DNA from: Chloroflexi bacterium TSY
Lineage (GTDB): Bacteria > Chloroflexota > Anaerolineae > Caldilineales > Caldilineaceae
Direction: 5' to 3'
DNA length: 24,262 nucleotides
Assembly (NCBI GenBank): GCA_019217005.1
Contig: JAHBNG010000179.1
Coordinates: 1-24,262, forward strand
A program made the position numbers and the translations under genes. Within the stretch, counting starts at the first letter, position 1. Each line of letters begins with the position of its first letter. Positions 1 to 7,781 of the stretch are shown here, piece after piece. The notes under the pieces are model-generated. The model saw only the letters and a list, made by a program, of their open reading frames with translations. It did no database searches and was not told the origin of the DNA.

Positions 1-325
1 GCCGATCACGATTGGACTGCACATTTGCATCATAAGGCATTGTGAGCGGTGCGCTATGGTTGTGGCTGGGAGCGAGCATTAGCTGTTCAGACGCTAGAAC
101 AGCCTGATCTTGGACGGCTTTCTGCACTCGTTCTAGTAAATCAGCATCTAGTCCAAGAAGATCCATCGTCACAATGCAAACGGTGGTTCTGCCATCGTGG
201 AGTACGAGAGTACGCACGTATAGATCATCATGGACGCCTGTAGTTGGGACCCCGCGCGGTTCAATCATCTCGACACCGATTGGCGGTGTGACTACGGCTT
301 CAGCGACATTCGCAAAGACGGACAT
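1..325 (-). CDS. Neutral/alkaline ceramidase-like protein, N-terminal part (runs off the window)
   Basis: The minus strand is open from an ATG at 325-323 to the window edge, giving the first 108 residues. The protein begins MSVFANVAEAVVTPPIG, continues with DDLYVRTLVLHDG, then a strand ending VTMDLLGLD, then APSHNHSAP. This order (early TPPIG, 'LY.R.LVL.DG', 'DLLGLD', 'S.(T/N)HSGP'-like) is that of the neutral/alkaline non-lysosomal ceramidase N-terminal fold, widespread in bacteria as uncharacterised hydrolases; the His-rich SHNHS stretch corresponds to a metal-binding region. No signal peptide is visible, so a cytoplasmic location is likely and true ceramidase activity is uncertain. It is transcribed away from the amidohydrolase gene. 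No strong ribosome binding site precedes the ATG. Confidence 0.7.
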   Translation of the reverse strand, partial: MSVFANVAEAVVTPPIGVEMIEPRGVPTTGVHDDLYVRTLVLHDGRTTVCIVTMDLLGLDADLLERVQKAVQDQAVLASEQLMLAPSHNHSAPLTMPYDANVQSNRDR

Positions 326-506
326 ATGCTTGATTTTACGGCTGAATTAAATTTTTCGGAGACTTTTTCTTACTGGGCTGAATGTGGTATTCTAACATCA
401 GGTTCATAACGAAACAAGCTAGACGCTCCCGGTGCATTCCAAGCACCTTCATTAAAAATTCTCAATTACACTTCACAATTCACAATGATCTAGTTCCCAT
501 CCCAAA

Positions 507-513
507 AGGAGAG
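507..513 (+). promoter_or_regulatory. Ribosome binding site fixing the start of the amidohydrolase
   Basis: AGGAGAG lies 6 nt before the ATG at 520. The reading frame is open further upstream (an ATG at 382), but that extension reads through A/T-rich intergenic sequence with no family similarity, so 520 is preferred. Confidence 0.75.
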
Positions 514-519
514 ATATCC

Positions 520-1266
520 ATGAGTCACTTTGTTGCCGACTTCGAAGCCTATATGCCAGCAGAGTTTAACGGGGAAGAGTATGGCGTAAAAGGTGTACTG
601 AAAACCGCTGATGAAGCAGGCATCGACGTATGTGTCCTCTTTCAAGGAGGTGTGCCGGCCGATCCGCGAGACGGAAATGCAAAGCTGTTAGCAGCAGTAC
701 AGGGCGAACAACGGATCCTGCCAGGGTGTTTGATTAACCCCACGATGGGACCAGATGCAACAGACGATCTCAAGCGCTGCGTTGACCGGGGAGCGCGCAC
801 GGTCAAACTAATGGCCGCTGCACATCGCTATCGCATCGACTCTCCATGTGTCGATCCAATTATGGAATTGGCCAAAGAATTGAGCATTCCAGCAACCATT
901 CACTCTGGCTCACCGCTCAGCGGCTGTTCTCCTTCCTATATTGGCACTCTTGCCAAGCGCCACCCGGATGTGACCATCATCATGGATCATATGGGCTATC
1001 GAGAATGGACTTCTCTGGCTGTGGAGGCGGCTGTCGAGAGCCCCAGTATCTATTTGGGGACGACGCTGATTGCGGCAGCTGAGCCGATTACAATTAAAAA
1101 TATCGCGCGCGGTGGGCAGGTTGGCGCAGAGCGCATTGTCTTTGGTTCAAACTCGCCCGCGGGTGTGGCAACGCATGGAGTCAATGGCATTCGTGATGTT
1201 GGCTTTAGCGATAAGGAAGAAGCCCTGATTCTTGGTACAAATTTCAAGCAGATTTACAAGCTCTAA
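520..1266 (+). CDS. Amidohydrolase-fold (amidohydrolase_2 type) metal-dependent hydrolase
   Basis: The 248-residue protein starts MSHFVADFEAY. It shows the TIM-barrel strand order of the amidohydrolase_2 (PF04909-like) family: 'LKTADEAGIDVCVLF', 'RILPGCLINP', 'GARTVKLMA', 'IPATIHSGSP' with a candidate metal His, 'HPDVTIIMDHMGYRE' with a second His, and 'ERIVFGSNSP' near the C-terminus. Two canonical positions differ. The first strand, normally D.H.H, reads DFEAY, and the late catalytic Asp (usually FGSD.P) reads FGSN. Metal binding or chemistry may therefore be altered. It is short for the family (usually about 270-330 residues). It leads a same-strand set with a dioxygenase and a dehydrogenase, suggesting degradation of a small organic substrate; the substrate is unknown. 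Confidence 0.75.
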   Translation: MSHFVADFEAYMPAEFNGEEYGVKGVLKTADEAGIDVCVLFQGGVPADPRDGNAKLLAAVQGEQRILPGCLINPTMGPDATDDLKRCVDRGARTVKLMAAAHRYRIDSPCVDPIMELAKELSIPATIHSGSPLSGCSPSYIGTLAKRHPDVTIIMDHMGYREWTSLAVEAAVESPSIYLGTTLIAAAEPITIKNIARGGQVGAERIVFGSNSPAGVATHGVNGIRDVGFSDKEEALILGTNFKQIYKL

Positions 1267-1288
1267 TTGTTGCTACAACATGATAGAC

Positions 1289-1400
1289 ATTATAGGGATT
1301 GAAAAATAGGACACGGATTTTCAGGATGAACACGGATTATCCCAGAGTCAATCCGTGCAATCTGTGTTCATCCGTGTCCCGTCTTCTGAATCCTTATAAT
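1289..1400. repeat. Intergenic palindromic repeat, copy A ('GGACACGGATT' family)
   Basis: This is an imperfect inverted repeat. ATTATAGGGATT at the left answers AATCCTTATAAT at the right. Inside, GGACACGGATT and AACACGGATT answer AATCCGTG and TCATCCGTGTCC. A related copy lies at 3400-3510 and a fragment at 8023. It sits between two genes and may fold in RNA or act as a REP-like element; function is not evident. Confidence 0.8.
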
Positions 1401-1429
1401 CTCTGACGACGACAAATCGGAGGCAACCA

Positions 1430-2326
1430 ATGGAAACAGAGTCACGTCAATCCGATCCGCTTTCCGCGGAGGAAATTGACTTCTTTATGCGTGAGGGGTA
1501 TTTGGTTTTTTCTGGCTTTCTCACGCCTGAGCATTGCGCACGGGTGATGGCCGATATTGACTTATTAGAAGAGCGGCGCACGGGAGGGTATGCTCAACGC
1601 AATAGCGAGGAGAATGGCACGGCATTGGTCATTACCTTCCCGCACCTGGGTGGCTTGACGTCACATCCGTCGATGGTGGCCAAAGTACGTTCCCTGATGG
1701 GCGGTGACAATTTTGCCTTTCATCATCAGCACGCAAAATGCCATCGCTCGGGGACGCCCTCATCTAACTGGCATCACGACTACGAGCAGTTTCCGCAAAC
1801 CGACCGGGAGCAATTAATGATCCACTGCTTTTACTATCCCAACGGGCTGAATGGTGAGGCGGGCGATCTGGTTCTACTGCCTCGTTCGCATAAGAGCGTG
1901 ATGGGCAACAATGCATTTAGCGATATCTTCTACACCGAAGATCTCCCTGGGAGTGTGACGATCAATGATCTCCCGTTGGGGTCCGCTGTGATGGTTCACT
2001 CCGCATTGCTCCATAATCGACGGGCTAAACCTGGCGGCGATACACATCCTCGCTATTTCACTGATGTCTCCTACTGTCAGGCTGGCCCCCAGAAATGGCC
2101 CGCGTATGGATATCCTCTACCCAAGATGTATTTGCACCAGCTTGTCTGCGAACGGGCCTTGGCAGCAGGTCACGGGAGAGATGGAGAATTTGATTTTCTC
2201 TACATGACGTCAATTTTTTACGATATGGAGACAGCTACTGAGTCTCAGCGGATTGGCATGGAACATGTACTCAGGCAAAGAGAGAACAACGCAGGAGTTA
2301 GAGAAAGAAAGAGGATGAAACTATGA
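1430..2326 (+). CDS. Phytanoyl-CoA dioxygenase (PhyH) family 2-oxoglutarate/Fe(II) oxygenase
   Basis: The 298-residue protein has a good ribosome binding site (CGGAGG, 1418-1423). The N-terminus 'EEIDFFMREGYLVFSGFLTPEHC' is the standard PhyH opening. The Fe(II) facial triad is visible as H115-H-D117 in 'NWHHDYEQ' and the distal His at about 195 in 'HSALLHNRRA'. R208 in 'HPRYFTDVSY' is placed to bind 2-oxoglutarate. 'GDLVLLPRSHKS' is the usual jelly-roll strand. The expected reaction is hydroxylation of an unidentified small molecule coupled to 2-oxoglutarate decarboxylation, in the cytoplasm. Its stop overlaps the next start (ATGA), so translation is probably coupled to the dehydrogenase, which could oxidise the alcohol it makes. 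That pathway link is inference. Confidence 0.9.
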   Translation: METESRQSDPLSAEEIDFFMREGYLVFSGFLTPEHCARVMADIDLLEERRTGGYAQRNSEENGTALVITFPHLGGLTSHPSMVAKVRSLMGGDNFAFHHQHAKCHRSGTPSSNWHHDYEQFPQTDREQLMIHCFYYPNGLNGEAGDLVLLPRSHKSVMGNNAFSDIFYTEDLPGSVTINDLPLGSAVMVHSALLHNRRAKPGGDTHPRYFTDVSYCQAGPQKWPAYGYPLPKMYLHQLVCERALAAGHGRDGEFDFLYMTSIFYDMETATESQRIGMEHVLRQRENNAGVRERKRMKL

Positions 2327-3393
2327 AAGCAGCTGTATTACACGAACCCCACGCTCCTTTATCGATTGAAGATCTAGATATTAAGGCACCAGAAGCGGGT
2401 GAAGTCTTGCTCGATATTGTGGGAGCCGGTGTCTGCCACAGCGACTACCACTTTATGGATGGCCATATGACGCCCCGACACACGCCCTGGGTCATGGGGA
2501 ACGAAGGAGCAGGCATTGTGCGGGAAATTGGTCCAGGGGTCACCAGCGTTGCACCCGGCGACAAGATTATCCTCTCGCTCGACGCCATGTGTGGATATTG
2601 CCGCAACTATAGCAACGGGAGTCCTGCTCTCTGCGAGACCCATCCGCGCGCCCCCGTGAGTTACATGTCGAAGAATGGTCAGCCCTATTATCACCGCCAG
2701 CCAACCTATGTTGAGCAGACCATTGCATTGGCCGATGCCTGTGTCAAAGTGCCGAGTGATACTGACTTGACCAAAGCATGTCTGATTAGCTGTGCCGTCA
2801 TCACCGGAATCGGTGCAGTGGTCAACCGGGCCAAAGTTGAAGCAGGTGCAACGATGGCTGTCTTTGGCTGCGGGGGCGTCGGGTTGAACGTCATCCAAGG
2901 TGGCGTCCTGGCCTCAGCTGGCAAGATCATTGCTGTCGACAAAGTTCCCTATAAGCTGGAGTTAGCCGAACAATTTGGGGCAACGGATTTCATCAATGCC
3001 GAGAAGGAAGACCCTGTTCAGCGTATCAAAGAGATGACCGGTGGCGGGGCCGATTATGCCTTTGAAGTGGTTGGGTTCCCGGCGCTTGTACGGCAGGCAA
3101 TTGATTCAGTGCGTACAACGGGAACGGCCGTCATGGTTGGTGTGCAACCAACCGGACAGGATGTGTCGGTTGAGGGTTGGCATCTGTTGGAGGATCGGGC
3201 GTTGATGGGCTCTTTTCACGGTGCGGCGCGGGCACGTGTCGATTTTCGCTGGATTCTCGATCTTTATCACCAAGGAAAAGTCAAGCTCAACGAGTTGATC
3301 TCGCGTTATCGCCCACTGGACGAGATCAACGAGGCGTTCGACGATATGATCCAGGGAACGGTTGCCCGCACAGTCATCGTGTTTGACAATTGA
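2323..3393 (+). CDS. Zinc-type (class III-like) medium-chain alcohol dehydrogenase with altered metal sites
   Basis: The 356-residue protein has the MDR architecture: a GroES-like N-terminal domain, then a Rossmann domain with GCGGVGLNVIQG at about 183-194 and an NAD-selecting Asp in 'IIAVDK'. C38 in 'GVCHSDYH' is the first catalytic zinc ligand, and a later Cys in 'LISCAVITG' fits the third. The second, normally the His of GHE, is Asn (GNEGAG, N60). The structural-zinc lobe keeps C90, C93 and C104 but has Tyr at 96 where Cys is expected. The metal sites may be impaired or changed. The start overlaps the dioxygenase stop by 4 bp and is preceded by an AGAGG-type ribosome binding site. Likely role: NAD-dependent oxidation of an alcohol, possibly the dioxygenase product. 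Confidence 0.88.
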   Translation: MKAAVLHEPHAPLSIEDLDIKAPEAGEVLLDIVGAGVCHSDYHFMDGHMTPRHTPWVMGNEGAGIVREIGPGVTSVAPGDKIILSLDAMCGYCRNYSNGSPALCETHPRAPVSYMSKNGQPYYHRQPTYVEQTIALADACVKVPSDTDLTKACLISCAVITGIGAVVNRAKVEAGATMAVFGCGGVGLNVIQGGVLASAGKIIAVDKVPYKLELAEQFGATDFINAEKEDPVQRIKEMTGGGADYAFEVVGFPALVRQAIDSVRTTGTAVMVGVQPTGQDVSVEGWHLLEDRALMGSFHGAARARVDFRWILDLYHQGKVKLNELISRYRPLDEINEAFDDMIQGTVARTVIVFDN

Positions 3394-3399
3394 ATAGAG

Positions 3400-3510
3400 A
3401 TTATAAGGATGAAGAATCTTGGACACGGATTTTGAGGACAAACACGGATTTTCTCTGAAATAATCCGTGAAATCTGTGTTTATCCGTGTCCTAACCTCAA
3501 TTCATGTAAT
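3400..3510. repeat. Intergenic palindromic repeat, copy B ('GGACACGGATT' family)
   Basis: Same arrangement as at 1289-1400: ATTATAAGGAT, then GGACACGGATT and AACACGGATT, answered by AATCCGTG and TATCCGTGTCC, ending near TCATGTAAT. It abuts the start of the next gene (ATG 3509), so a hairpin here would lie in that gene's leader. Confidence 0.8.
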
Positions 3511-4177
3511 GTTTAATTATCTAAACTGGCGTTGGGGATGGTCATTCATTGGGGTGGCACTGATTTTTGTGCTTGTCTATGCTGTCTTTCTATTGATTCA
3601 AGCCTATCGGATAACGCCTGTAGTGATCGAGAAAGCCCACTTGATGCAGGAGACTGGTTTACAGATCGCGAATCTTTCCAATGAATGGAAGCATATCCTT
3701 CTCACAGTCGAAGATCCTGGCTTTTACCAACACAATGGTGTGGATCTGTCGACTCCTGGGGCTGGTCTGACGACAATCACCCAGGCGCTGGTCAAATTGT
3801 ACTACTTTGACAATTTCATGCCGGGACCTCATGCGAAGCTGAAACAGTCCCTCTACGCGATGGTTCTAGATAGCCAGATGGAGAAAGATCTGCAGCTGAC
3901 ATTGTTTTTAAATAGCGCAAGCTTTGGGCCAACTTCAGAAGAGTGGGTGATCGGTTTTCCTAAGGCGGCGCAAGTCTATTTCGACAAGTCATTTGCAGAG
4001 CTTACCCGGCTTGAGTTTATCACGCTGGTTTCAATGCTCGTTGGACCAGCCACCTTTCATCCTAAGAGAAATCCCGATAAGCTTGCCGAGCGCGTTGCTC
4101 GTGTTGAGGCACTTCTGGCGGGGCAGTGCAAAGCAACAGAACTGCGAGATGTCTACTATCGGACCTGTTTGCAATAA
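3509..4177 (+). CDS. Membrane-anchored monofunctional GT51 peptidoglycan transglycosylase-like protein
   Basis: The 222-residue protein has one N-terminal membrane helix (about residues 11-31) followed by a glycosyltransferase 51 domain. 'EDPGFYQHNG' (E68) is motif 1 with the catalytic Glu, and 'GLTTITQALVK' matches the G.STITQQL.K motif. 'GFPKAAQVYFDKSFAELTRLEF' and the final 'NPDK' match the later conserved blocks. There is no transpeptidase domain, as in MtgA-type enzymes. In the second motif, normally LE..YSK...YLN, this protein reads LDSQMEKDLQLTLFLN, so the second catalytic Glu is Asp (121). Activity is therefore uncertain. The ATG at 3509 is preferred over an in-frame ATG at 3467 because the latter lies inside repeat copy B. 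Role if active: polymerising lipid II outside the cytoplasmic membrane. Confidence 0.78.
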   Translation: MFNYLNWRWGWSFIGVALIFVLVYAVFLLIQAYRITPVVIEKAHLMQETGLQIANLSNEWKHILLTVEDPGFYQHNGVDLSTPGAGLTTITQALVKLYYFDNFMPGPHAKLKQSLYAMVLDSQMEKDLQLTLFLNSASFGPTSEEWVIGFPKAAQVYFDKSFAELTRLEFITLVSMLVGPATFHPKRNPDKLAERVARVEALLAGQCKATELRDVYYRTCLQ

Positions 4178-4199
4178 GAGTAGGAGTTACGCGCTTCGC

Positions 4200-4232
4200 A
4201 GAAACCAGGGATTTGGCAGACCCCTGGTTTCT
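4200..4232 (+). repeat. Hairpin with 11-bp perfect arms
   Basis: AGAAACCAGGG (4200-4210) and CCCTGGTTTCT (4222-4232) flank an 11-nt loop, 22 nt after the transglycosylase stop. It could act as a transcription terminator, but no T-run follows; it is more likely a dispersed REP-like sequence. Confidence 0.6.
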
Positions 4233-4278
4233 CGACATAGGTATCTGAACCGCAAAAGTCTTAACCTGGCCAAGCCAG

Positions 4279-4420
4279 AGGCAAGGGTGCAAAGTGGCAG
4301 GGTTGCAGGGTGGGTACACAGAACCTTGTCTGCCCCAAAGAATAGACTCGATTGGCATGAGAGCATGCTCCGATACCCCAAGGGTCTTTTCAACTCTGCA
4401 ACCTTGCAACTCTCTTGCCC
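4279..4420. repeat. Imperfect inverted repeat between transglycosylase and MDR genes
   Basis: The left arm 'GGCAAGGGTGCAAAG...CAGGGTTGCAGGG' (about 4280-4310) is answered on the opposite strand by the segment at about 4391-4420 (AACTCTGCAACCTTGC then CTCTTGCC). Spacing between arms is about 80 nt. No coding similarity was seen. Confidence 0.5.
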
Positions 4421-4461
4421 CATGTGCAAAAAATTGGTAGATAAGATACTAAAGAGCTAAA

Positions 4462-5490
4462 ATGAGAACAAAACACACAGAGACCAACCCAACGATTGTC
4501 TTCCTCGAACCCAAAAAAGTGGCCATCCAGGAATACCCGATCCCAACACCGCAAGAGGGAGAGTTATTGATCGAGAACAAGCTTAGCCTCATTAGCACTG
4601 GAACTGAGCTGACGATCTTCAGTGGTAATTTCCCTCCCGACTCGGCATGGGCGCGAATGGGTAGATTTCCCTTTGTCCCCGGTTACGCGAACGTTGGAGA
4701 TGTGATAGATATTGGCGAGGGAGTCTCTAAAGAGTGGCTTGGAAAGCGAGTTGCTTCTCGCGTCAAGCATCAACTCTTTGGCTGCGCCGAAGTATCGACA
4801 GTTTCGCCTGTGCCAGACACCGTATCTGATGCGTCAGCCACCTTCCATACCCTTGCCCAAACGGTCAGCAATAGTGTCCGTCGGGGAGGCGTCAGTTGGG
4901 GAGACGCTGTTGTCGTGTATGGTGCCGGGATTCTGGGACAGTTGGCTACGCGTTTCTGTCGCCTCTGCGGCGCCCGTCCAGTAGTGGTTGTCGATCTTGT
5001 GAAGAGCCGTCTGGAGAGGTTGCCAGATGATATCGCCATCCACCCTGTGGACGCCAGTCAAGAAGATGTGGTTGCCGCTGTCGAGAATGTGACGAAGGAA
5101 CGGTTCGCCAATGTCGTCTTTGAAGCAACTGGGAACCCCCAGATCATACCAGACGAATTCAAAGTGCTACGTCGTCATGGTCGCTTTGTTGTTTTGAGTA
5201 GCCCACGTGGCAAGACCGAATTTGATTTTCACGATCTCTGCAACTCACCTAGTTTTACCATCATTGGTACCCACGGTTCGTCCCAGCCGCCCTACGAGAC
5301 TTGGGATACACCGTGGACCAAACTGCGCAGCAGCAAGTTCTTTTTCGATTTAGTCAGTGATGGTGAATTGGAGCTGGAGTCATTGATCAGTCACCGTGAA
5401 CCCTTCACGGAGGCCAGCAATCTGTATCGGATGCTTTTAGAAGATCGCTCGCAAGCGATGGGGGTTTTACTTGAGTGGTCTGGAGGGTAA
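4462..5490 (+). CDS. Medium-chain dehydrogenase/reductase, zinc-binding dehydrogenase family without classic zinc ligands
   Basis: The 342-residue protein has a GroES-like N-terminal half with 'LISTGTEL' (about 43-50) and 'FVPGYANVGDV' (71-81). This is the pattern of MDR proteins related to BchC or sugar/polyol dehydrogenases, in which the GHE zinc motif is replaced. A Rossmann motif GAGILGQLA follows at 154-162, with a basic/acidic dinucleotide loop 'VVVVDLVKSRLE'. 'VVFEATGNPQ' is the standard family substrate-domain strand. No four-Cys structural lobe is present. Likely an NAD(P)-dependent oxidoreductase acting on a hydroxylated or sugar-like substrate; the substrate cannot be named. The upstream ribosome binding site is weak (AAAGAG). 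The gene ends 3 bp before a 222-bp mobile element. Confidence 0.82.
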   Translation: MRTKHTETNPTIVFLEPKKVAIQEYPIPTPQEGELLIENKLSLISTGTELTIFSGNFPPDSAWARMGRFPFVPGYANVGDVIDIGEGVSKEWLGKRVASRVKHQLFGCAEVSTVSPVPDTVSDASATFHTLAQTVSNSVRRGGVSWGDAVVVYGAGILGQLATRFCRLCGARPVVVVDLVKSRLERLPDDIAIHPVDASQEDVVAAVENVTKERFANVVFEATGNPQIIPDEFKVLRRHGRFVVLSSPRGKTEFDFHDLCNSPSFTIIGTHGSSQPPYETWDTPWTKLRSSKFFFDLVSDGELELESLISHREPFTEASNLYRMLLEDRSQAMGVLLEWSGG

Positions 5491-5493
5491 TTT

Positions 5494-5715
5494 CAGTAGA
5501 CCGCAGCGGAGGAGGCGTTCTCTATTACACGCAGTAGACATAATCCTGCATTTCTCAGTCAAAACAGACTCGAGCGGGCCAAATGGTCCGAGATTCTCTA
5601 CTGCGTCTTTTTTCGCCATTTGAACGCTCTACCTCTGAGAAATCCTACTGCGTGTAATCTCTAACGCCGGTCCCGTTCGCATTAGAGAATGCTCACTCCG
5701 CGTTGTGGTCTACTG
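5494..5715. mobile_element. 222-bp foldback MITE-like element with CAGTAGACC ends
   Basis: The left end CAGTAGACCGCAGCGGAG is answered at the right by an inverted copy reading CAGTAGACCACAACGCGGAG. Inside, a second pair of arms (ATTACACGCAGTAG...TTTCTCAG against CTGAGAAATCCTACTGCGTGTAAT) makes a long imperfect hairpin. Flanking pentamers are AATTT and GATTT, a 4/5 match to a 5-bp target duplication. The terminal CAGTAGA is shared with the 215-bp elements elsewhere in the window, suggesting mobilisation by a related transposase. It holds no gene. Confidence 0.72.
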
Positions 5716-5861
5716 GATTTTGGTTCTTTTGGCATCCAGAGAGTTGACAAATCCCGAAATGATTCGCGCCGGTTGAGTGGCGGAGCCGAATCGAAACCAA
5801 AGCGGGTCTACCCTCTGAGATCCGATTGAGCCAGAATTTTCAATGTTTCACTGAATCGAGT

Positions 5862-7430
5862 ATGAGCATACTCCAAATCCGACTCCTCGGTGAATTTGCA
5901 TTTTTCTATCAGAAGCAAGCAGTACCAGGTGTACAGACCAAACGTTTACAATCGCTGCTCGCTTATCTCCTGTTGCATACAGAGCAGAAGATCGCACGCC
6001 GCCAGTTGTCTTTCCTCTTCTGGCCCGGATTCCTCTGAAAAGCAAGCCCAGACCAACCTACGCAGACAGCTCCACTTTCTTCGTAAGGCGTTTCCCTCTA
6101 TCGAACACTTTATCCTTGTTGACGACAAAACTATTCAGTGGTCTAGCGATGCTCCCTATACCTTAGATGTAGCGGATTTTCATCGTCACTATCGCGCCGC
6201 AAGTCAGGCCCTAACGGAGAATCGGTCTGCCGATGCATCTAAGCATCTGGAAGCGGCCATTGAGTGCTACAAAGATCCAGTGGTACCAAACTGCTATGAG
6301 GAGTGGATTCTGCCCATTCGCGAGCGGCTCGAACAACAATATCTGTCTTCAGCAGATCAGTTATTGCAGATCTATGAGGAAGAAGGCAACTATGACTCCG
6401 CCATCCGCTGTGGAGATTTGGTAATACGCCACGACCCGCTACGTGAAAATGCCTATCAGCGCCTGATGCGTCTACACATGCTCAACGGAGATCGGGCGAA
6501 ATTTGGGCGCACAATCAGTTGGGCTATCAGATTGTCGAACAAGGCGACGATTCTTATGCTGAAGCCGAAGCACACTACGAGGTGGGATTGCAGTTGGCCC
6601 GTGAGATTGGGAGCCGTACCTTTGAAACCAGACTGCTCTCCAATCTAAGCACACTCTACATGCGTCGTGGTCAATTCAGGAAAGCAGCTCAACGTTTAGA
6701 GAAATCTCTATCCATTGCACATGAGACCAACTCGACGCGCCAGAAGGCATTTGCGATAAACGGCCAAGCTAATTTGATGATGAATTTCGGTGATCTAGAT
6801 GGGTCGCAACAACATTTTGAGCATGCGCTTACTCATTTCCGCCAGATTGGACATCGCCAAGGCGAAGGCAAGACATTGAGTGAACTTGGCTTACTCCGTC
6901 TTCTCCAGAACACCCCAGTAGAGGCAGAACATCTCAATCAGCAAGCCCTGAAAATCGCGCGAGAAATCAACATCCGTCGCGACCAAGCCTATGCACTGAC
7001 GCGACTTGGTGATGCATGGGCGACCCAATCGAAGTGGACGAAGGCAACTGCGGCTTGTCAAGATGCACTAGTCATCTACCAAGAGACAAAGCAGCAAAAA
7101 CGCAGCTTGGAACCCTTGGCTGGTCTCGCACATGTTGCTTGGACACAAGGAAAACAGACTGAAGCTCTTACACAGGTGCAGCAGATTTTGCCTTACTTGG
7201 AGAGCAGTGAGCAAGAGAGTAGTGAGTTGGATACCACCCACGATCTGTTTCAGGTCTACCGCATCTGCTATCAACTGTTGCGCCAGACGAATGATCCACG
7301 CGCTGCAAAAATTCAGATGCGATTTCAGCACATTATTCAACAATGTAGCCAACACCTACCTGACGATGTTGACCAAGTTCAATACTTAAAACAGATGACT
7401 CGTTACTACGCCATGCTGTTGGGCGCTTAA
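5862..7430 (+). pseudogene. Decayed BTAD-TPR transcriptional regulator lacking its ATPase core
   Basis: Three pieces of one regulator are visible. Piece 1 (5862-~6030) starts MSILQIRLLGEFAFF and reads 'KRLQSLLAYLLLH...FLFWP', the OmpR-like DNA-binding domain of SARP/BTAD regulators. An extra C in the CCC run near 6030 shifts the frame; piece 2 (~6025-6500) continues 'DSSEKQAQTNLRRQLHFLRKAFP' through the BTAD domain to 'ENAYQRLMRLHMLNGDRA'. Near 6497 the sequence passes in another frame straight into TPR repeats ('AHNQLGYQIVEQG...AEAHYEVGLQLAREIG', to 7430). Full-length relatives carry an NB-ARC-like AAA ATPase of several hundred residues between these parts; none of it is present. So there is one frameshift plus a large internal deletion. 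The protein is almost certainly non-functional, though the TPR part alone is open. Confidence 0.82.
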
Positions 7431-7781
7431 CGGATCAACATCGGCAATTATGTATCGATGCTGTATAAAATCAGCCTCACTCGTGCCGCGCTGCAAGCGC
7501 CTCAATTGTCAATGTGACCAATAAGATTCCAAAAACCTTCGTTCTTAATAGTCAATCTTCAATACTCAATTGATAATTCGCTATGAAACGCATGAAATAT
7601 AAAATGGAACGCTTTTGGAACGCCCGCTCTGCTATCCTCTATGAGAGCTCGCACATCAGATGAAATTGTGCAATATGAGTAGACACAGCCTAAGAAATAA
7701 TCCGTTTTGCCCAATTTCATAGATGAGCTATGAGAGATTGTTTGCAAACAAGAAACCTTCGTTCATCCGGTGGATTGCATC
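7431..7781. other. Intergenic stretch with no recognised gene
   Basis: About 350 bp, A/T-rich in the middle (for example TCAATCTTCAATACTCAATTG near 7553-7573). No convincing ORF, RNA gene or terminator was seen. It may contain the promoter of the small gene that follows. Confidence 0.5.

Noticed and set aside
2374..2898. 174-codon minus-strand ORF opposite the alcohol dehydrogenase
   Set aside because: It is a shadow of a clearly coding dehydrogenase frame.
3993..4460. 155-codon plus-strand ORF overlapping the end of the transglycosylase
   Set aside because: Its first part is out of frame with a real gene, and the remainder reads through intergenic palindromes.
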